Assembly: GCF_910589235.1 (NCBI RefSeq)
Contig: NC_060962.1
Coordinates: 5,800,232 to 5,864,231 of the forward strand
Origin: Vespa crabro
Lineage: Eukaryota; Arthropoda; Insecta; Hymenoptera; Vespidae
Length of the DNA: 64,000 nt
Direction of reading: 5' to 3'
The notes under the pieces are model-generated. The model was not told the DNA's origin. It worked only from the letters and a program-made list of their open reading frames with translations, and searched no databases. Of this stretch, positions 1 to 13,688 are shown in pieces. Every line of letters starts with the position of its first letter. Within the stretch, counting starts at the first letter, position 1. A program made the translations under genes and the position numbers.

Positions 1-1760
1 GATAATATTTTGTTGAAAATAGCTGCAAGTTGATTTTCATCAAAAAATTTAAATCCATCTATTTTTGATATTATAAAAAACTTACCTCTTATTATCATCC
101 TTCCGTGGACCAATACAAAATTTTACCCAGTCACTAAATGCTATTAAATCAGTATAATAGGGATCTATGTCCACCACCCAAGATTGTTGGACCTATTTTC
201 AAAAGTGATACGATGAGCATCATTAATTGCTAACACATTAAATGTCATCAATATTATCAAAGATCCATATTCGAATCTTGTTGGATTCATTTATAATGAA
301 AAAGTCAAAAGAATGTAACTTTTGATCACAAGAAAAGATATTTACTTTATAGTATGAAACTTTTTAAAATAATAAAAGTAATAAGACAATTATATTAATT
401 TATGTAAAATTGACGCAACGATTAACGTGTTAATATATGTAAAGGATTAAAGGATATAGATATATGTATATTCCTACATCAAATTGATCATAAAAAGTTA
501 CAACATCTATGCCAAAATATCCCACAACGTGTTCGTTTAGCAATATCATCCCAACTTTTTCTACCAGCTGATCGAGCTCGTTCTGAAGAATTTTATTTTG
601 GGGTAAGAAATATGCCATGTCGTTTCTAATATCTGTACCAAAATGAATAACTTCTGCTGCGGTGATAATAATAGACTTAGCCAAATCGTGTTCGATGAAC
701 ACCCCGATACTTAAAACATCGTAATAATTGTTTGGACAAGCTTGTATTATACCACCTAATCAAATTCAATGAAAATTTAAATCATATAATCGTCGTATAT
801 ATATGTATATGTTAAACGCTTATATATGATAAAATTTACCAAACAGTTCTAAATCATGGAAAAATTCTTGTTGATTTTTATAAATCAATTTCTGAATTTC
901 CATTTGAACAGGCAAAGTTTCAGCCAACAATTTACATAAATAATCCTCGTTTATAGTGCACGTTCGTTCCTTAATTTCAACAAATAACATATTATTCATT
1001 TAAATACCGTCCTCGAATAATATTCTTAATGATAAAAATTTCTTTAAATAGAAATTTTTAATATAACAATAATGAAACTTACTATGTTCCTGATCGCGCT
1101 TCCAAGTATACCTTTTTTGAAACGAACAATCGCAGTTTGATGTCCATTAAAACCATTGTCTATCTTTACGAACCATGTCTTATACATTGGATATTTGATG
1201 ACCATTACAGCCATACCTCTGCACAACTACATAATATTTTATGTATTATACGATCAAATGAATCAATGATTATGAAAACGACGAAGTTTTTGATCTGGTG
1301 ATATAACCAAAAAAATAATGAATCAACGATCAGAAAGAAAAATGTCAAAAATCTTGACTGATATTATTTCTCATGAATAAACTGAATAAACCTAATGTTG
1401 AAAATTGATCGAATATGTTATAGACGAGTCAATAACAACAATAAATTGTTATTATTTCTAACCAATTTTACGTTAATAAAAAGAATTATTTATTAAGAAG
1501 AATTATTAAGAATTTTTTAATTTTATTTCATTGTTTATCCCTTATTATCTAATGTAATAAATTCGTACAATGAAATGCATTCACATATTTATTAGATAAG
1601 TATAAATGAAATAATGCGTAAATGTATTCATTATTTGTTAAATGTTCAACGATACGATTTATTTGGAAATGAGACTTTCTATGAAATAATGTAATGATAC
1701 ATTTTCGATTAATTTATTTTTTTTTTTTTTATATAGTTTGATCACGTCTCTGGTTGTACT

Positions 1761-1813
<53 letters not shown>

Positions 1814-4800
1814 TAATTTAAATACCTCTATATTATCATAATGAAGATCGATATAACACAAAGTTTTTAAATTGGCCACTTTCATTATTACCGAACTTGC
1901 ATTACGTGCAACATTATTAGAGATAACATTACAAGTAATCTTGTTAAATGTCATTAAAAGAGATAATGATAAATATAGATTACCTGACCGAAACTATGAA
2001 CGTGTAGGAACGGAGGATGTTGGACTTTATTAATATCCAATAGCTGCATTACGTAGGATTTTTTCAATAAACGTTTTTGAAACTGCAATGGCAAACCTGT
2101 TGAAATTATTTTTCAACGAATAAAAGATTAGAGATTAGATGCAAATTAAATAAAGTATACCAATGGATTATTAAGCTTTTACAGGATACATCCAGAGAAA
2201 TGGGTAACGCATTATTTAAGAAATTATAAATAGTTTATCTTAAAGTAAAGAAAAGAAAAATCATCTTATTCAATTGTCATTTTTTTTTTTTAAATATCTA
2301 TACTTTAACGACAAATGCGAGAAAATCGATTATTATAATTGCCCGTTTTTCTGTCTTACCCTGTATGGTAATACAATGCGATTATTTTGCGAATTAACGA
2401 AACAAATCAAAATGACAATTTCGTATAGTAATGATTGAACAATTATTTACCCATCATCGGTATCTGTAATTCGCAAGCAATGAAGATATTTTTTTGATCT
2501 ATCACTCCGGGTAAAATGAAAGCATGTCTGCCGGCTGTCAAATATCTGACTCTTCGATAGACGTCCGATGAAAAAAATAAATTTGCGCTACCGCTAACAC
2601 AATTTTTCAAAAGGCTACAAACAAAAGATCCTCGATGAGATTCACATATTATCGTTATCACGTCTTATCATGATATATCTTTCTCTTTCTTATTCTTTAG
2701 TATAAGAAAAAGAGAAAGAGAAAGAGTCAATAATTTATACGTACATAATTTAGTTCGGCTTAAATTAAAAAAAAAATATACCATTTTGGTTCCGGTCGTA
2801 GCATCCACAATCTTTTTGATATATCGATATCAGGACGTACACTGGCTATTAAATCCTTCAAGATCGTCAACAATTCCTCGCTTTGTGGCGTTGGAAAAAC
2901 GTAAAGTACCTGAACCATTGAATCATCTAACCATCCTACGCGACCTATCTGTAGAAAATCGTGTGTTCTTCATTTTGTAGTTTTATGCGTGAATAGGATG
3001 TGTAAGACGTTGGTAACTTGAATATTTTGCAATAAATCGAAGGTCTTTCTTGCTCTACATCTAAATTCGTCGGAAAAACTCAAAGATGGCAAATGGACGA
3101 CGATATAGGGATGACTTCTTATTTCGTTCCAATTTTTTGATATGCAATGGGCCCTGGAGGAAATAAATCGTAAAAGTTGAAAGTATAATGTAATTAATAG
3201 TGGAATGATAGTTGGAATGAACATAAATTAAAATAATGAACCATTTAAAAAGCTTTCGACAAAGTTTGGCAAATCCACAATTATCAATGTTTTCAAATCT
3301 CTCCAAATTATCAAAATCATCGCCGGTGATGCAAACACCATCAAAACCAGCTCGACAAACGTGCGATGGTCTACTGCAAATATTCTTACACACATCCTCT
3401 TCTCGTTTGCAGATTGCATGCTGTAATTTCGATGGTAATGGTTCATCCAAACCATACGCATGAGTTAACGAATATTCCTCTTCGTCACCGTTCTCCCGCC
3501 TGCAAATAATTGTTTTCGATTCTTTTTCAATTCGTTCCTCATTAAGACCCATTTCTTTGGATATCTTTATTTTTTTTCTTTTTCTTTTTTTTTTTTTTTT
3601 TTTTTGAATGACCTCAAATTGAGAACGCCGTAACACTTGCCCCATTTTGCAACTTCCTCCGATTTCTTCGTATATGACTTTTCCAAATGTTCTTCCGCTC
3701 TTCTGTCCGGACAGGACACATAACTGCAACTGTGATCAAGAACAATGGGTTCTCGACGTTTACACTTCGGCAAAAAATCGTTGCATGTCGTTGGCTCAAT
3801 TCCATTACACTTAAATCAATATGATCCTTTGTAAAATGCTTAAAATTAAGTTACAATCGCAAAAAATGATAAAAGAAAAAAGAAAAGAAAAAGAAAAACT
3901 TACTTTATCTAATGCTGGACAAATCAAGCTCTCAGAAGAAACACTGGAGGAATTCATAGAATCATCGCAATCGCTGTCAATTATGCAATGAGAATAATGA
4001 AAAGTTTCCAGAGTATCTAAAGAACTACAAATGCTTTTTGATTTATCCGATTCCTTTTGACAGGCATCGATCTGTTCTTCCTGCGGACCAAAATTAAATG
4101 GTCCAAGTATAAGAGGTCCCTTCAAACTATAATTCTTTGTCATACACGGACAAAGCGTCGCCACGCAATAATAAGAATTCTTCAATTCAACCGAATCATC
4201 ACAGCATAATTTTTTTCGAAGATTCTTCGTAAGTTCTTCCCTCAATTTCAGATCTATTAATTTCACGAAATCGCTGATCTCCTCGTCTTTATAACCTTCT
4301 CGCTTCTAATCAAAATATTAAATTGCATAAATTCAATTTTATTAATGACATACATTACAAGATTATTATGATATTATATTTTGATAAATCTATATTTATC
4401 TGACTTTTGCTACATCCGTTAATTGGACGGATATTTAAAGAGAAAATAGTTCGTTCATTATAATTTTGGATTAATGTAATTCTCCAATAACAATATAAAA
4501 AGAAAAATAATTGTTAGATCATTAGTTTGATGTCTACCTTCAGTTCGTTGAATGTATCATTCTTTTCTATGCAAGGTACAGCGTTGTCAATGCCACATGG
4601 TCCACAAACTTTCGTTTTCAACATATCATTCTCTTTTTTGCAAGGTACAGCGTTGTCAATGCCACATGGTCCACAAACTTTCAGTTTCAACATATCATTC
4701 TCTTTTTTGCAAGGTACAGCGTTGTCAATGCCACATGGTCCACAAACTTTCGTTTTCAACATATCATTCTCTTTTTTGCAAGGTACAGCGTTGTCAATGC

Positions 4801-6070
4801 CACATGGTCCACAAACTTTCGTTTTCAACATATCATTCTCTTTTTTGCAAGGTACAGCGTTGTTAATGCCACATGGTCCACAAACTTTCAGTTTCAACAT
4901 ATCATTCTCTTTTTTGCAAGGTACAGCGTTGTCAATGCCACATGGTCCACAAACTTTCGTTTTCAACATATCATTCTCTTTTTTGCAAGGTACAGCGTTG
5001 TCAATGCCACATGGTCCACAAACTTTCAGTTTCAACATATCATTCTCTTCTTTGCAAGGTATAACGTTGTCTACATCACATGATTCACAAACATTCGTTT
5101 TGAATGATCTATGACATTTCTCGAACTCTTTCCAAGCCGCAGAAAGAAAATCGTTTCTACAGAAATTCTTTATGAATTTAAATTCATTATGACTTGATGA
5201 AGATTCTTCACACACATTTGAATTTTTCAATTTCTTTTCCTTCAACAAATATTCGACTTCTTTAGCACGGGCGGCGCGTAAAGTCGAAGATATTATTTTC
5301 TCCGGGTCTTTACTTTTTCCAATATTGATCAAAGAGGCTTTGATTATTTCTAAAAAATTTTGTTTACATTGTTCAATGTGTTTTATTATAGATGGTATGC
5401 GTACGCAAACGTCAGGATCATCCAACTCTAAATAATCGAACTGCGTACGTGAATTTTTTCTCGGACAAGTGTCTTCGTGATTCATTTTTATTTCTTTCGA
5501 AGAAAGATTTTTACAGACAACATTAATATTCTCATTTGTAGAATTTGACGAAGGTAAAGAAACGTTACATTTAATATATCGAATATCTTTACACGCTTTA
5601 ATTTCCTTACCATTTTGACAAACGTCAGCTTCAGCAACATGATCTCTTATACATTTTTTGATTATCGTGGATTCAATCATTGGATTTTTACAATTCTTTC
5701 CAATTGATCGAACACATCGTTTTCCATTTGACCAGTCAGATACACCCAAATGAGGATCTCTTATACATTTTTTTATTCTTCTGCATTCAATCGTAGGTTT
5801 TTTACAATTTTTCACAGTCGATCGAACACATTGTTTCCCTCTTGGACAATCGTAACGCGTCAAAGACGATCGACAGGTCGATTCTTTGGAATATTTTCTA
5901 TTGCAACATTTCGAATAATTTTTTTTCGTTTTATCAGTGCTCACCTCTTCGCACCTGTGATTGTGACTATCACAAATGACGCGACCACAGCAATCACAAT
6001 TACGTTTCACGTTAAGGACCTTTTCCTTAATGCAAGCCAAATACAAATCATCCTCGTTTGTCCGAATCAT
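1..6070 (-). CDS. Iqch: IQCH-like protein, 3' end beyond window
   Basis: Multi-exon minus-strand gene; homology is to IQ motif-containing protein H, a large calmodulin-associated protein best known from testis. Exons read from splice sites and phase: 4538-6070 (start ATG 6070, first in-frame ATG after an upstream stop), 3904-4305, 3242-3809, 3018-3153, 2782-2948, 2451 to about 2611 or 2662, 1984-2096, about 1870-1942, 1083 to about 1218, 840-969, 478-755, 86-192. Family-like motifs appear in order: YLTAGRHAFILPGVID (exon near 2550), YKTWFVKIDNGFNG (1140), GGIIQACP (750), VVGYFGIDVVTFYD (500) and WVVDIDPYYTD (170). These match the C-terminal ATP-grasp-like part of IQCH. The joins around 2780-2610, 1950-1216 and below 86 are not resolved. 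The first exon is Cys-rich (CxxC pairs) and unlike IQCH; it joins the next two exons in phase 0. A 21-T run at 3585-3605 breaks the frame of exon 3242-3809. Family call is firm for the 3' exons, less so for the N-terminus. Confidence 0.75.
4551..5102 (-). repeat. Coding 69-bp tandem repeat, 8 copies
   Basis: Eight head-to-tail copies of a 69-bp unit (copies begin at 4575, 4644, 4713, 4782, 4851, 4920, 4989 and 5058 for the same base). They encode a 23-residue Cys-rich unit starting KVCGPCGIDNAVPC inside the first exon of the IQCH-like gene. The six central copies are nearly identical and differ mainly by a Thr/Leu codon; the two end copies are degenerate. The period is a multiple of three, so copy-number change would keep the frame. 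Confidence 0.97.
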
Positions 6071-6153
6071 ATTGGTTTTTTTTCTTCTTTTGCTTCTTTA
6101 TTTGTCGATAAAGCGATAAAACGAGAATAGACAAAAAATTATGAAAATGTTAT

Positions 6154-6361
6154 CCTATTCAAATAAAAATAATTAAGTTTTATCTGGTACGTTGAACGTT
6201 ACAGAAAATTTAGAAACTGACATGTCACGAATCGATATCGATTTCACATATATTCGCAGTATTACGAGTGTCGAGTGTCAGCTTTTTTTTTTATTTGCAA
6301 ATATCTTCTGTATTTACAGTACACGTTATAATTATAAATAATACGATATGAAATCTTTAGA

Positions 6362-6394
<33 letters not shown>

Positions 6395-9345
6395 AAGTTT
6401 TAATATTCAAGAGAATTTGATTGATGTTTAATCTTTTATATTTAAAATAAATTTTCCTTTATAATTAGTCTCGACATCACTATGTAATCAAAATTTCTAT
6501 GATCATTGAATAATAAATAATGTACAATGTACACAGATAAAATGCAATCACAATTGTGCAATGTTATACTTGAAAGATAATACTGATTTTCATAAGGAAT
6601 ATTAGATATTTTCTTTTTTGAGATAATACGAGATAATATCATTTTATCCGTTCAATTCAGGCCCAATTTAAATATATAAATAATTTATTTTTGGTTAACA
6701 AAGTTCCTAATCTTGTAAAAAGGACAGTAAATCCTAAAAAAAAAAAAAAAAAATACAGATCGACAAGGCAACGCATATGCACAAGGATCCGATTCCAAAT
6801 AATTCGAATCAAGGAAAATTATGATAATTCTAAAATAGATTTTGATTATAATAATTAACTTTTTACATTCTTAAATAAAAAAATTTACTATTATAATGAT
6901 TTATTTTTTAATGTCAAAGATATTATATTTTTTTAATTTGTCCATCAATGTCAAAAATAGAAACCAATTTTCTTAATGTCATCCTCAAAATGTCATTTCT
7001 ATGTCATTCTATCGTCATTCTATTAGAATTATAAATGTATTTTATTACACACGTATGTAACGTTATTACACAAAAATGTAAATGTAATTTAAAATGATGA
7101 CAGAAATTTATTCACGCATTCAAATATTTTAACCACGTGCCGACTTCATCAAAGGTCACAGAATGCTTTGTCATTAATCAAATATAAAAATCATTCATAC
7201 AAACTGATACTGTAAATATTTAATATTCATCGTCGTACCTAATTTAATTAATATAATTTTTCTCCTTTTTATCATGTATTAGAACAAAAGGAATACTAGA
7301 ATACTGAATTGAACTACAGTATTGAATCATAAAAAAAAAAAAAATATGACATGTAATTAACAATATGATATTAAAATGGGCATGAAAAAATTACGTTTTA
7401 CTTAGAAAAAAAATTTATTGCATATCCACACAATTTCATAATTTTTTGAATTTCTAGTTTCGATATCTTTCTTCATAAGTAATAAAGTGAATCACAAATT
7501 AAACTAATTTCAGTCGTCACATCTTTGTTCTCTTTTTAATATTAATAGGATATACATATGTATGTCTAATTTCACGCATCAACTATATTATACTTGTACA
7601 TATGATAAAATTGTTTTTCCTCTTTTAAAATATTATGTTGCTTATTTAATATACTATGATAGTATTTAGCTCTATGAAATCGTCCTATATTTAGTTCTAT
7701 AAAATTATTATAAAATAATAATTAGATATAGATCGTTCGTATCATTAGAAATTGTTAGATAGCTGGGAAATCATTAATACAAAGATACTATACTTCTTGC
7801 TTGAATTTATAGTTATTTTGTTTACCTTATTAGAATTTGCCTTATCAAAGTCTTCTACGAAAAAAGATTTGATAAGTAACCCACTTGTGCTTAAGTTATT
7901 TAATAGATACGTCATTTGTTTAACTCAATTGTACGTAGTACAAATATTTCAAAAATTACCCGAATTCAAAGTTTTAAGATCCTTTCATATTCATAAGATC
8001 TCGAACGTACGTACTCACACTTGTTTAAACATATCAACCACATTTTAGTCAAGGTGTAAAAAAAAGAAAAAGAAAAAAAAAGAAATTAAGGAAATAACAG
8101 TCAACGACATGAATTTATCAATACCAGGAAGTTGGATATCTATGTAAATGTTATAAATTCTCTTGTATCACATTGACAAAAATGTATTTTATCTAATAAT
8201 ACTTAATTCTATTAAATAAATTCATTTTTAAACAAGTTTATATCGTTGTATAAAGTTTTACTTAAAAATTCGCCACGTCGCATGTAACAACTTAATACCT
8301 AAAAAGTGTCACCTTGAACAAAAAATAAAACAGCAGAGTAAATATGAAAAAGACTTATCGTCAAAAAAAAAAAAAAAAAATTGAACGGACTATGTCGAAT
8401 TTATAAGCAAACAGGCCGACATCATACTGTACCTTCTTCAATAGCAATTATACATTATACGCTTCCGAAAATTATAAAAAATTATCACCAAATATATTGG
8501 TATGAAAAAGATACAAATTTTGCGAGTGTCCTTTGATTATTTGCAATTAGATCATCGCTATAAAAAAAAAAAAATGCACTTTGTATGTAGCTACAGTTGG
8601 TAATACATATGTAATATTAATTGTTATGTATAAAGTAAAATTTTATTGTTAGATAAAAAAATATTCTTTAATTATATTCATCGCGCCAAGTGAGCAAACA
8701 AAATTCTTTAAAATCAGCACAGGAAAAGTCCGGACATGTGTTAGCACATATATATTCACGAATTGCGTCTGTAAAAGTAATATGAATCGGAATGCTACGC
8801 GCAGGCGTTATGCCTTATCAACATTAAGTAAGCATTGCCTTATCAAATTATCGAAAATACTTCATTAAGAAAAAAAAAAATCGTCAACGTCAGACTCGTT
8901 CTGTAAGTCAGAAAGTTCAAAGCTCAATAGACCGACACAGAAGATTTAAGTTTTCGTAAAAAATCGCAGAAAATTTAAGTTCTCGTACAAAAGTATTTTT
9001 TATAAAGAAACTAACGATAAATTTAATAGTTCGATAATAACGAAACCAGCCACAACCATTTGATCAGTGCCCTGCGACTAATGGTAATTTAAAAGTTATT
9101 ATTTTATTTTCTTTTTTTTTTCTATTCGTTCTTTTTTTTTTTATAAAGTAAATTAAGACACAACGTTTCTTAATAAAATTTTTCGATATCTTAAACAAGA
9201 AAATATTGAAACACTTATAATACATCTGGTAACAAATATCATATTCTGTCAACATTGAATTTTTCCATTTTAAATAATAATAAATCCTTTTAATATTACT
9301 TTTCAGAAAATAAGGTGCAACAATATCTAAGCGATCATCACACAT
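6154..9345. other. Intergenic, no gene seen
   Basis: AT-rich spacer between the start of the IQCH-like gene and the first P450. It contains only A/T runs and short ORFs without family resemblance. Near 8809-8853 the short word TGCCTTATCAA occurs twice, about 35 bases apart. No exon could be supported on either strand. Confidence 0.6.
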
Positions 9346-9351
9346 CTCAAT

Positions 9352-11629
9352 ATGGCGGGAATATTTGAAATATTAAGCGGTCTCGCTACGATTATTCTTC
9401 TTCTTTATTACTATCTGACGAAGACATTCAATTATTGGAAGATTCGCGGTGTAAAAGGACCTCAACCCATTCCCATATTCGGCAATATTAAAGATGTAAT
9501 ATTTCAAAAAAAAATTTTGGCTACATATTTGGAAGAACTTTGTCTATCGTACAAGAATGAACCGTATATCGGTATATTCATTAGAAATACACCAATACTT
9601 ATTCTAAAAGATTCGGCATTAATAAAAGACGTCTTGATCAAGGACTTTACCAGTTTCTCTGACCGACACACGACCGTGACCAAAAAGGTAACATAATTTT
9701 CTTATTTTATAATTATAAAGTAACGTAAATAATATCTCTCGTAAGTTTAATAATTTTTTTTTTTTAACTTTTATTATCAATTATAAAATTTTGTTCCTCG
9801 TTCCTTCAGATAGAACCATTGTCGCAACATCTTTTCCATCTCGAAGTAGCAAAATGGAGACCGTTAAGGAATAAACTCTCACCTGCTTTTACATCTGGCA
9901 AACTAAAGGAAATGTTTCCACTGATAATGGAATGCTCCCATCATTTGGAACAATATATAAACAATATGCCTGACAATAATATCGTAGAGGTTTATGAATT
10001 AATGGGTAAATTCAATACCGACGTCATAGGTAATTGTGCATTCGGCATCGAAATGAATGCGATCGCCGACGATAAAAGTGAATTTCGTAGAATGGGTAAA
10101 GAAATATTCCAATCCAGTCTGAAAAGGGAAATAAGAGAGGCTTTGCGTACAAGTTTTCCAAAATTGTACAATCATCTTAGCTTTCTCTTCGATTATTCAA
10201 AACTTACTAACTTCTTTCTGAATATAGTAAAGGAAACGATGGATTATAGAAGGAAGAATAAATTTATTAGGCACGATTTCATAAATATACTAATGGAATT
10301 AAAAGAACAACCGACCAAGCTTGGCGAGGAAATTGGTAGGATATAAAAATATATATTTTTTATTCCTTTTTTCGTTTTATTTTTCTTTTTCTTTCTTTTT
10401 TTTTTTTTTTTTTGTTTAATTTATCCAAAATTTCCCTTTATTTTATTCAAAAGTTTTAAGAAATATTAGGATATTCTATATAACTGTATGATATATTTAA
10501 TATTTTAGAACTAACGGACTCGCTTTGCGCCGCTCAAGCTTATTTATTTTTCGGTGCTGGTTTCGAATCCTCTTCCTGGACTATGAGTAATATTCTTTAC
10601 GAATTAGCACAACACCATGATATACAAGACAAACTTCGTAAAGAGATTAAAATAGAATATGAGAGAAATAACGGTACATTAATATTCGAATCGATAAAAA
10701 GGATGAAATATTTGCATGCGGTATTCCAAGGTACGTATAGACAAAATTTAATTCATTGTTCATAAAGAATTAAGTTTAATGTATGATCAATAATAATTAA
10801 ATTAATGGCTCATGATGAAAAGAAAAAAAAGTTTTTGAAATTTCTAAAAAATTGAAATAAATTGAACAATGAACGTATATATTGATTATATATTTATAAT
10901 TGGTATATGAATTTTATGTCGTATCGATTTCATGCGAATCCTCTAATAAAATGAACTTTTATCATTAACAAACATTATTCATGTACATTATAAAAGTTCT
11001 TACCAAAGAGACATTAAAGAAATATCTATTTGGTTATATCTATTCTGTGTTTATTTTTTCTTAAAACTTTTAATAAACATCGTTTATGTTTTTTTTTTGT
11101 TATTTTTTTTTTTTTTCTTTTTCTCAGAAACACTAAGGAAACATCCACCGGTATGGAATCTATTTAGAAAATGTACAGCATCCTCTTACACATTCCATGG
11201 CACTGAACTTACTATACCTAAGAATCAAACAATCTTTATACCAATATTGGGAATCCATCACGATCCAAACAATTATCCGAATCCAGAAGTTTTCGATCCA
11301 ACACGATTTATTAACGAAAACAATACAACAAATAGTACAACGTATATACCTTTTGGTAGAGGACCTCGTAGCTGTATGGGTAAGAAAAGTTCAATTATTG
11401 TCAATACCCAATCGATCTAGTTATACGCATAATACAATCTTTTTATCATTATTTAGGCGAAAGATTTGCAGATTATCAATCGAAAGTCGGACTGGCATCA
11501 TTTTTACGAAATTATAAAGTAGACGTGTCCGAAAAAACGGAAATTCCATATGGAATAAGACAATCATCATTTTTGTTACATCCAACAAAAGGAATATATT
11601 TAAAAGTCAGTAAAATTAATGAAAAATAA
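9352..11629 (+). CDS. CYP6AS-like: Cytochrome P450, CYP6AS-like (copy 1)
   Basis: Microsomal haem-thiolate mono-oxygenase of the insect CYP6 clade, expected to act in xenobiotic or cuticular and floral compound oxidation at the ER. Exons 9352-9687, 9810-10335, 10509-10730, 11128-11379 and 11457-11629 give 1509 bases, 502 residues, without a stop. Residues 1-25 form an N-terminal membrane anchor, followed by the proline-rich hinge KGPQPIPIFGN. Helix C reads WRPLRNKL, helix K ETLRKHPP, then FDPTRF and the haem loop PFGRGPRSCMG with the Cys ligand; the haem-loop Gly is split by intron 4. The I-helix reads GAGFESSS: the usual oxygen-activating Thr is Ser. Tandem paralogue lies at 21440. A polyadenylation-like AATAAA follows at about 11643. 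Substrate cannot be read from sequence. Confidence 0.93.
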
Positions 11630-11649
11630 TGAAATTTACTTGTAATAAA

Positions 11650-12258
11650 ATTTATTGAAAAGTTATATCGTTTATTAGTTATGTACTTTTTATAATCTGT
11701 AAGTTAAATTAAATAAATGGAAATCCTAATCGGCGAACAACACTAATTCGCGATTTTATTTTATTTTATTTTATTTTATTTTTAAAACAACCCATTGCGG
11801 TTGCAAAACGATTAAATTATTTCGGACAAGCAATGATGACACTAAAATCGCATTGGATGCAATCGACAACTGAAAATCTATTGAATAAAAATGATTAAAA
11901 CAAACTGTACCATTTATTTCTACAATTTATATTATATTAAAAATAAGTTTATTCAATTAACATGATTTCAAATTGTAAACTTATATTACACATCTTCTCT
12001 GTATATTTTAATAATAAAAAAAAATAAAGAAAATATTCGAAAAAATGTAATAGCAATAATAAGCTATATTAAAATAAATGAAGCTATATTAAAATTAATA
12101 CTAAAGAAGAATTAATAACATTGAAATAATAATATTTATGTTATTAATTAAATTAAACATATTTTAAAATTTTACATATCAAAACATTTAATTAAAATTT
12201 TTTCATGATGTACTTATTTATGTAAATTTGTACACACATAATATAATAATACACACAC

Positions 12259-12308
<50 letters not shown>

Positions 12309-12369
12309 ATATATATATATATATTTATCATGTGACTGTATTTTGAACAGCAGCTATTTTGGAAAAAAA
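11650..12369. other. Spacer with TA repeats
   Basis: Low-complexity AT-rich spacer downstream of the first P450, with a TTTTA-type run at 11755-11783 and a long (TA)n tract at about 12266-12325. No coding signal was seen. Confidence 0.6.
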
Positions 12370-12408
12370 TTACAAAGAACTGATGTAAATCAATCCAAAG
12401 ATGATCAC
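12370..12408 (-). CDS. Candidate hydrophobic terminal exon
   Basis: Follows a good acceptor (AG at 12410-12409). In phase 0 it encodes VIIFGLIYISSL and a stop, a short hydrophobic tail that would suit membrane insertion. It matches in phase the end of the exon-like block 15086-15171. No homology was recognised, so it rests only on splice context and hydrophobicity. Confidence 0.3.
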   Translation of the reverse strand: MIIFGLIYISSL

Positions 12409-13024
12409 CTGTAACAAAAAGAAAATATATTAATCATACAATCAATATATAAAAGCATGAAATATACATAACACGTCCATTTGTTGTGCCAATATGTATA
12501 GATGCACTTTTCAATTTAATTCCCTATCCATTTTTTATTAATCCCTATATCACGTTACAATAAGATTAAATGTAATATAATATTTAATCGACAATTGAAA
12601 AATTTTTAATTTTACATTACTATTATAAAAAAATATAAAATATATTTTTAATCACGTATTTTTATATCGCGTTCTTTACACTGAAATTCCAAATAACATT
12701 CGATCAAAATTAAAAAATTGCAAAGATATAAACAAACAAAAAAAAAGAGAGAAACAAAGAGAAATTACTGTAATATTAATGATCGTTTTAATTGAACAAT
12801 AAAATCTAATAATATGCAAATCTAAGTATTCTTGACTCTAACTAATTAAGAACTTGTGCATCTGTTGGACGATTCAGGTATGAACTTTACGTACCAAGAA
12901 GATGAAATGATCCATCATCTCCAATTATAACTATTACTACTGACGAGCAAAATGACAACGTGGTAAAAAAAGAAATAGTAAAATGTGATAAGACTACGAG
13001 CCATTATTTCAGAAAAAACATATA

Positions 13025-13149
13025 TTATGATCTTCTAAAAAGATGACTCGTAGTCGATAGTTGCCCTCTTGAGCCACTATTTGTGGGGGCCTCTTCGACA
13101 TATAGTCTCTTCTTTGCTTCGTGCCCTAACCACTGCTTTATGGCATTCC
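13025..13149 (-). CDS. C-terminal exon of unrecognised gene
   Basis: Acceptor AG at 13151-13150 is followed by 40 in-frame codons and a TAA at 13027-13025. The peptide starts NAIKQWLGHEAKKRLYVEEA, is hydrophilic with Lys, Arg and Ser, and has far better codon character than its AT-rich surroundings. Phase fits the donor at 17463, so the simplest model is one protein ending membrane segment then basic tail. I do not recognise the family. Nearby islands between 12.4 and 16.1 kb may be alternative ends of the same transcript. Confidence 0.5.
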
Positions 13150-13653
13150 CTAAGTGCAATATACGAAAAAAAAAAGAAAAATTAAAAATAAAAACTTATT
13201 ATATATTTCACGAACTATCCTAGTCTGTGGACGATCAATGGATCAAAATTATTCACCAATCGTACGCATTTACACAGACACATTTACTCGAATGCCCAAG
13301 CAGATATTTAATCTAATCGATGAACCTACTTTTTACTAACACTTCGCATATAAAGAATTAATAAATATCGAACAAAACAAGAATATCTATGATACATCTT
13401 ATGGTCTTACTCTTTTATCTAACCATTCTTACTTCGTATCTTTACTATTTTTACTTTACTATACACCTGTATAACAAAATATATTTGTGAAATCACGAAA
13501 GGGAATGCGAAGTGTTAATATACTTAATACTAAGTATCCGACATATTAAAAAATCCTTGCTAATTCACGGAAGAAAAGAATTTCTAAAGAAATGCAAGGA
13601 TTTTTAAATTGTTTGATACTGATATATCTTACGATAGAGAAAACATCAGCAAA

Positions 13654-13688
<35 letters not shown>

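Noticed and set aside
3228..3463. Overlapping 75-77 codon ORFs on both strands
   Set aside because: Shadows of the IQCH-like exon 3242-3809, whose own frame fits the splice phases on both sides.
4527..5114. 195-codon plus-strand ORF of repeated FNISFSFLQGTALSMPHGPQ-like units, and two overlapping plus-strand ORFs in another frame
   Set aside because: It is the antisense shadow of the 69-bp repeat in the minus-strand IQCH-like exon; a period divisible by three keeps several frames open.
11197..11517. 106-codon ORF overlapping the fourth and fifth P450 exons
   Set aside because: Wrong frame; the P450 haem-loop frame with its intron explains the sequence.
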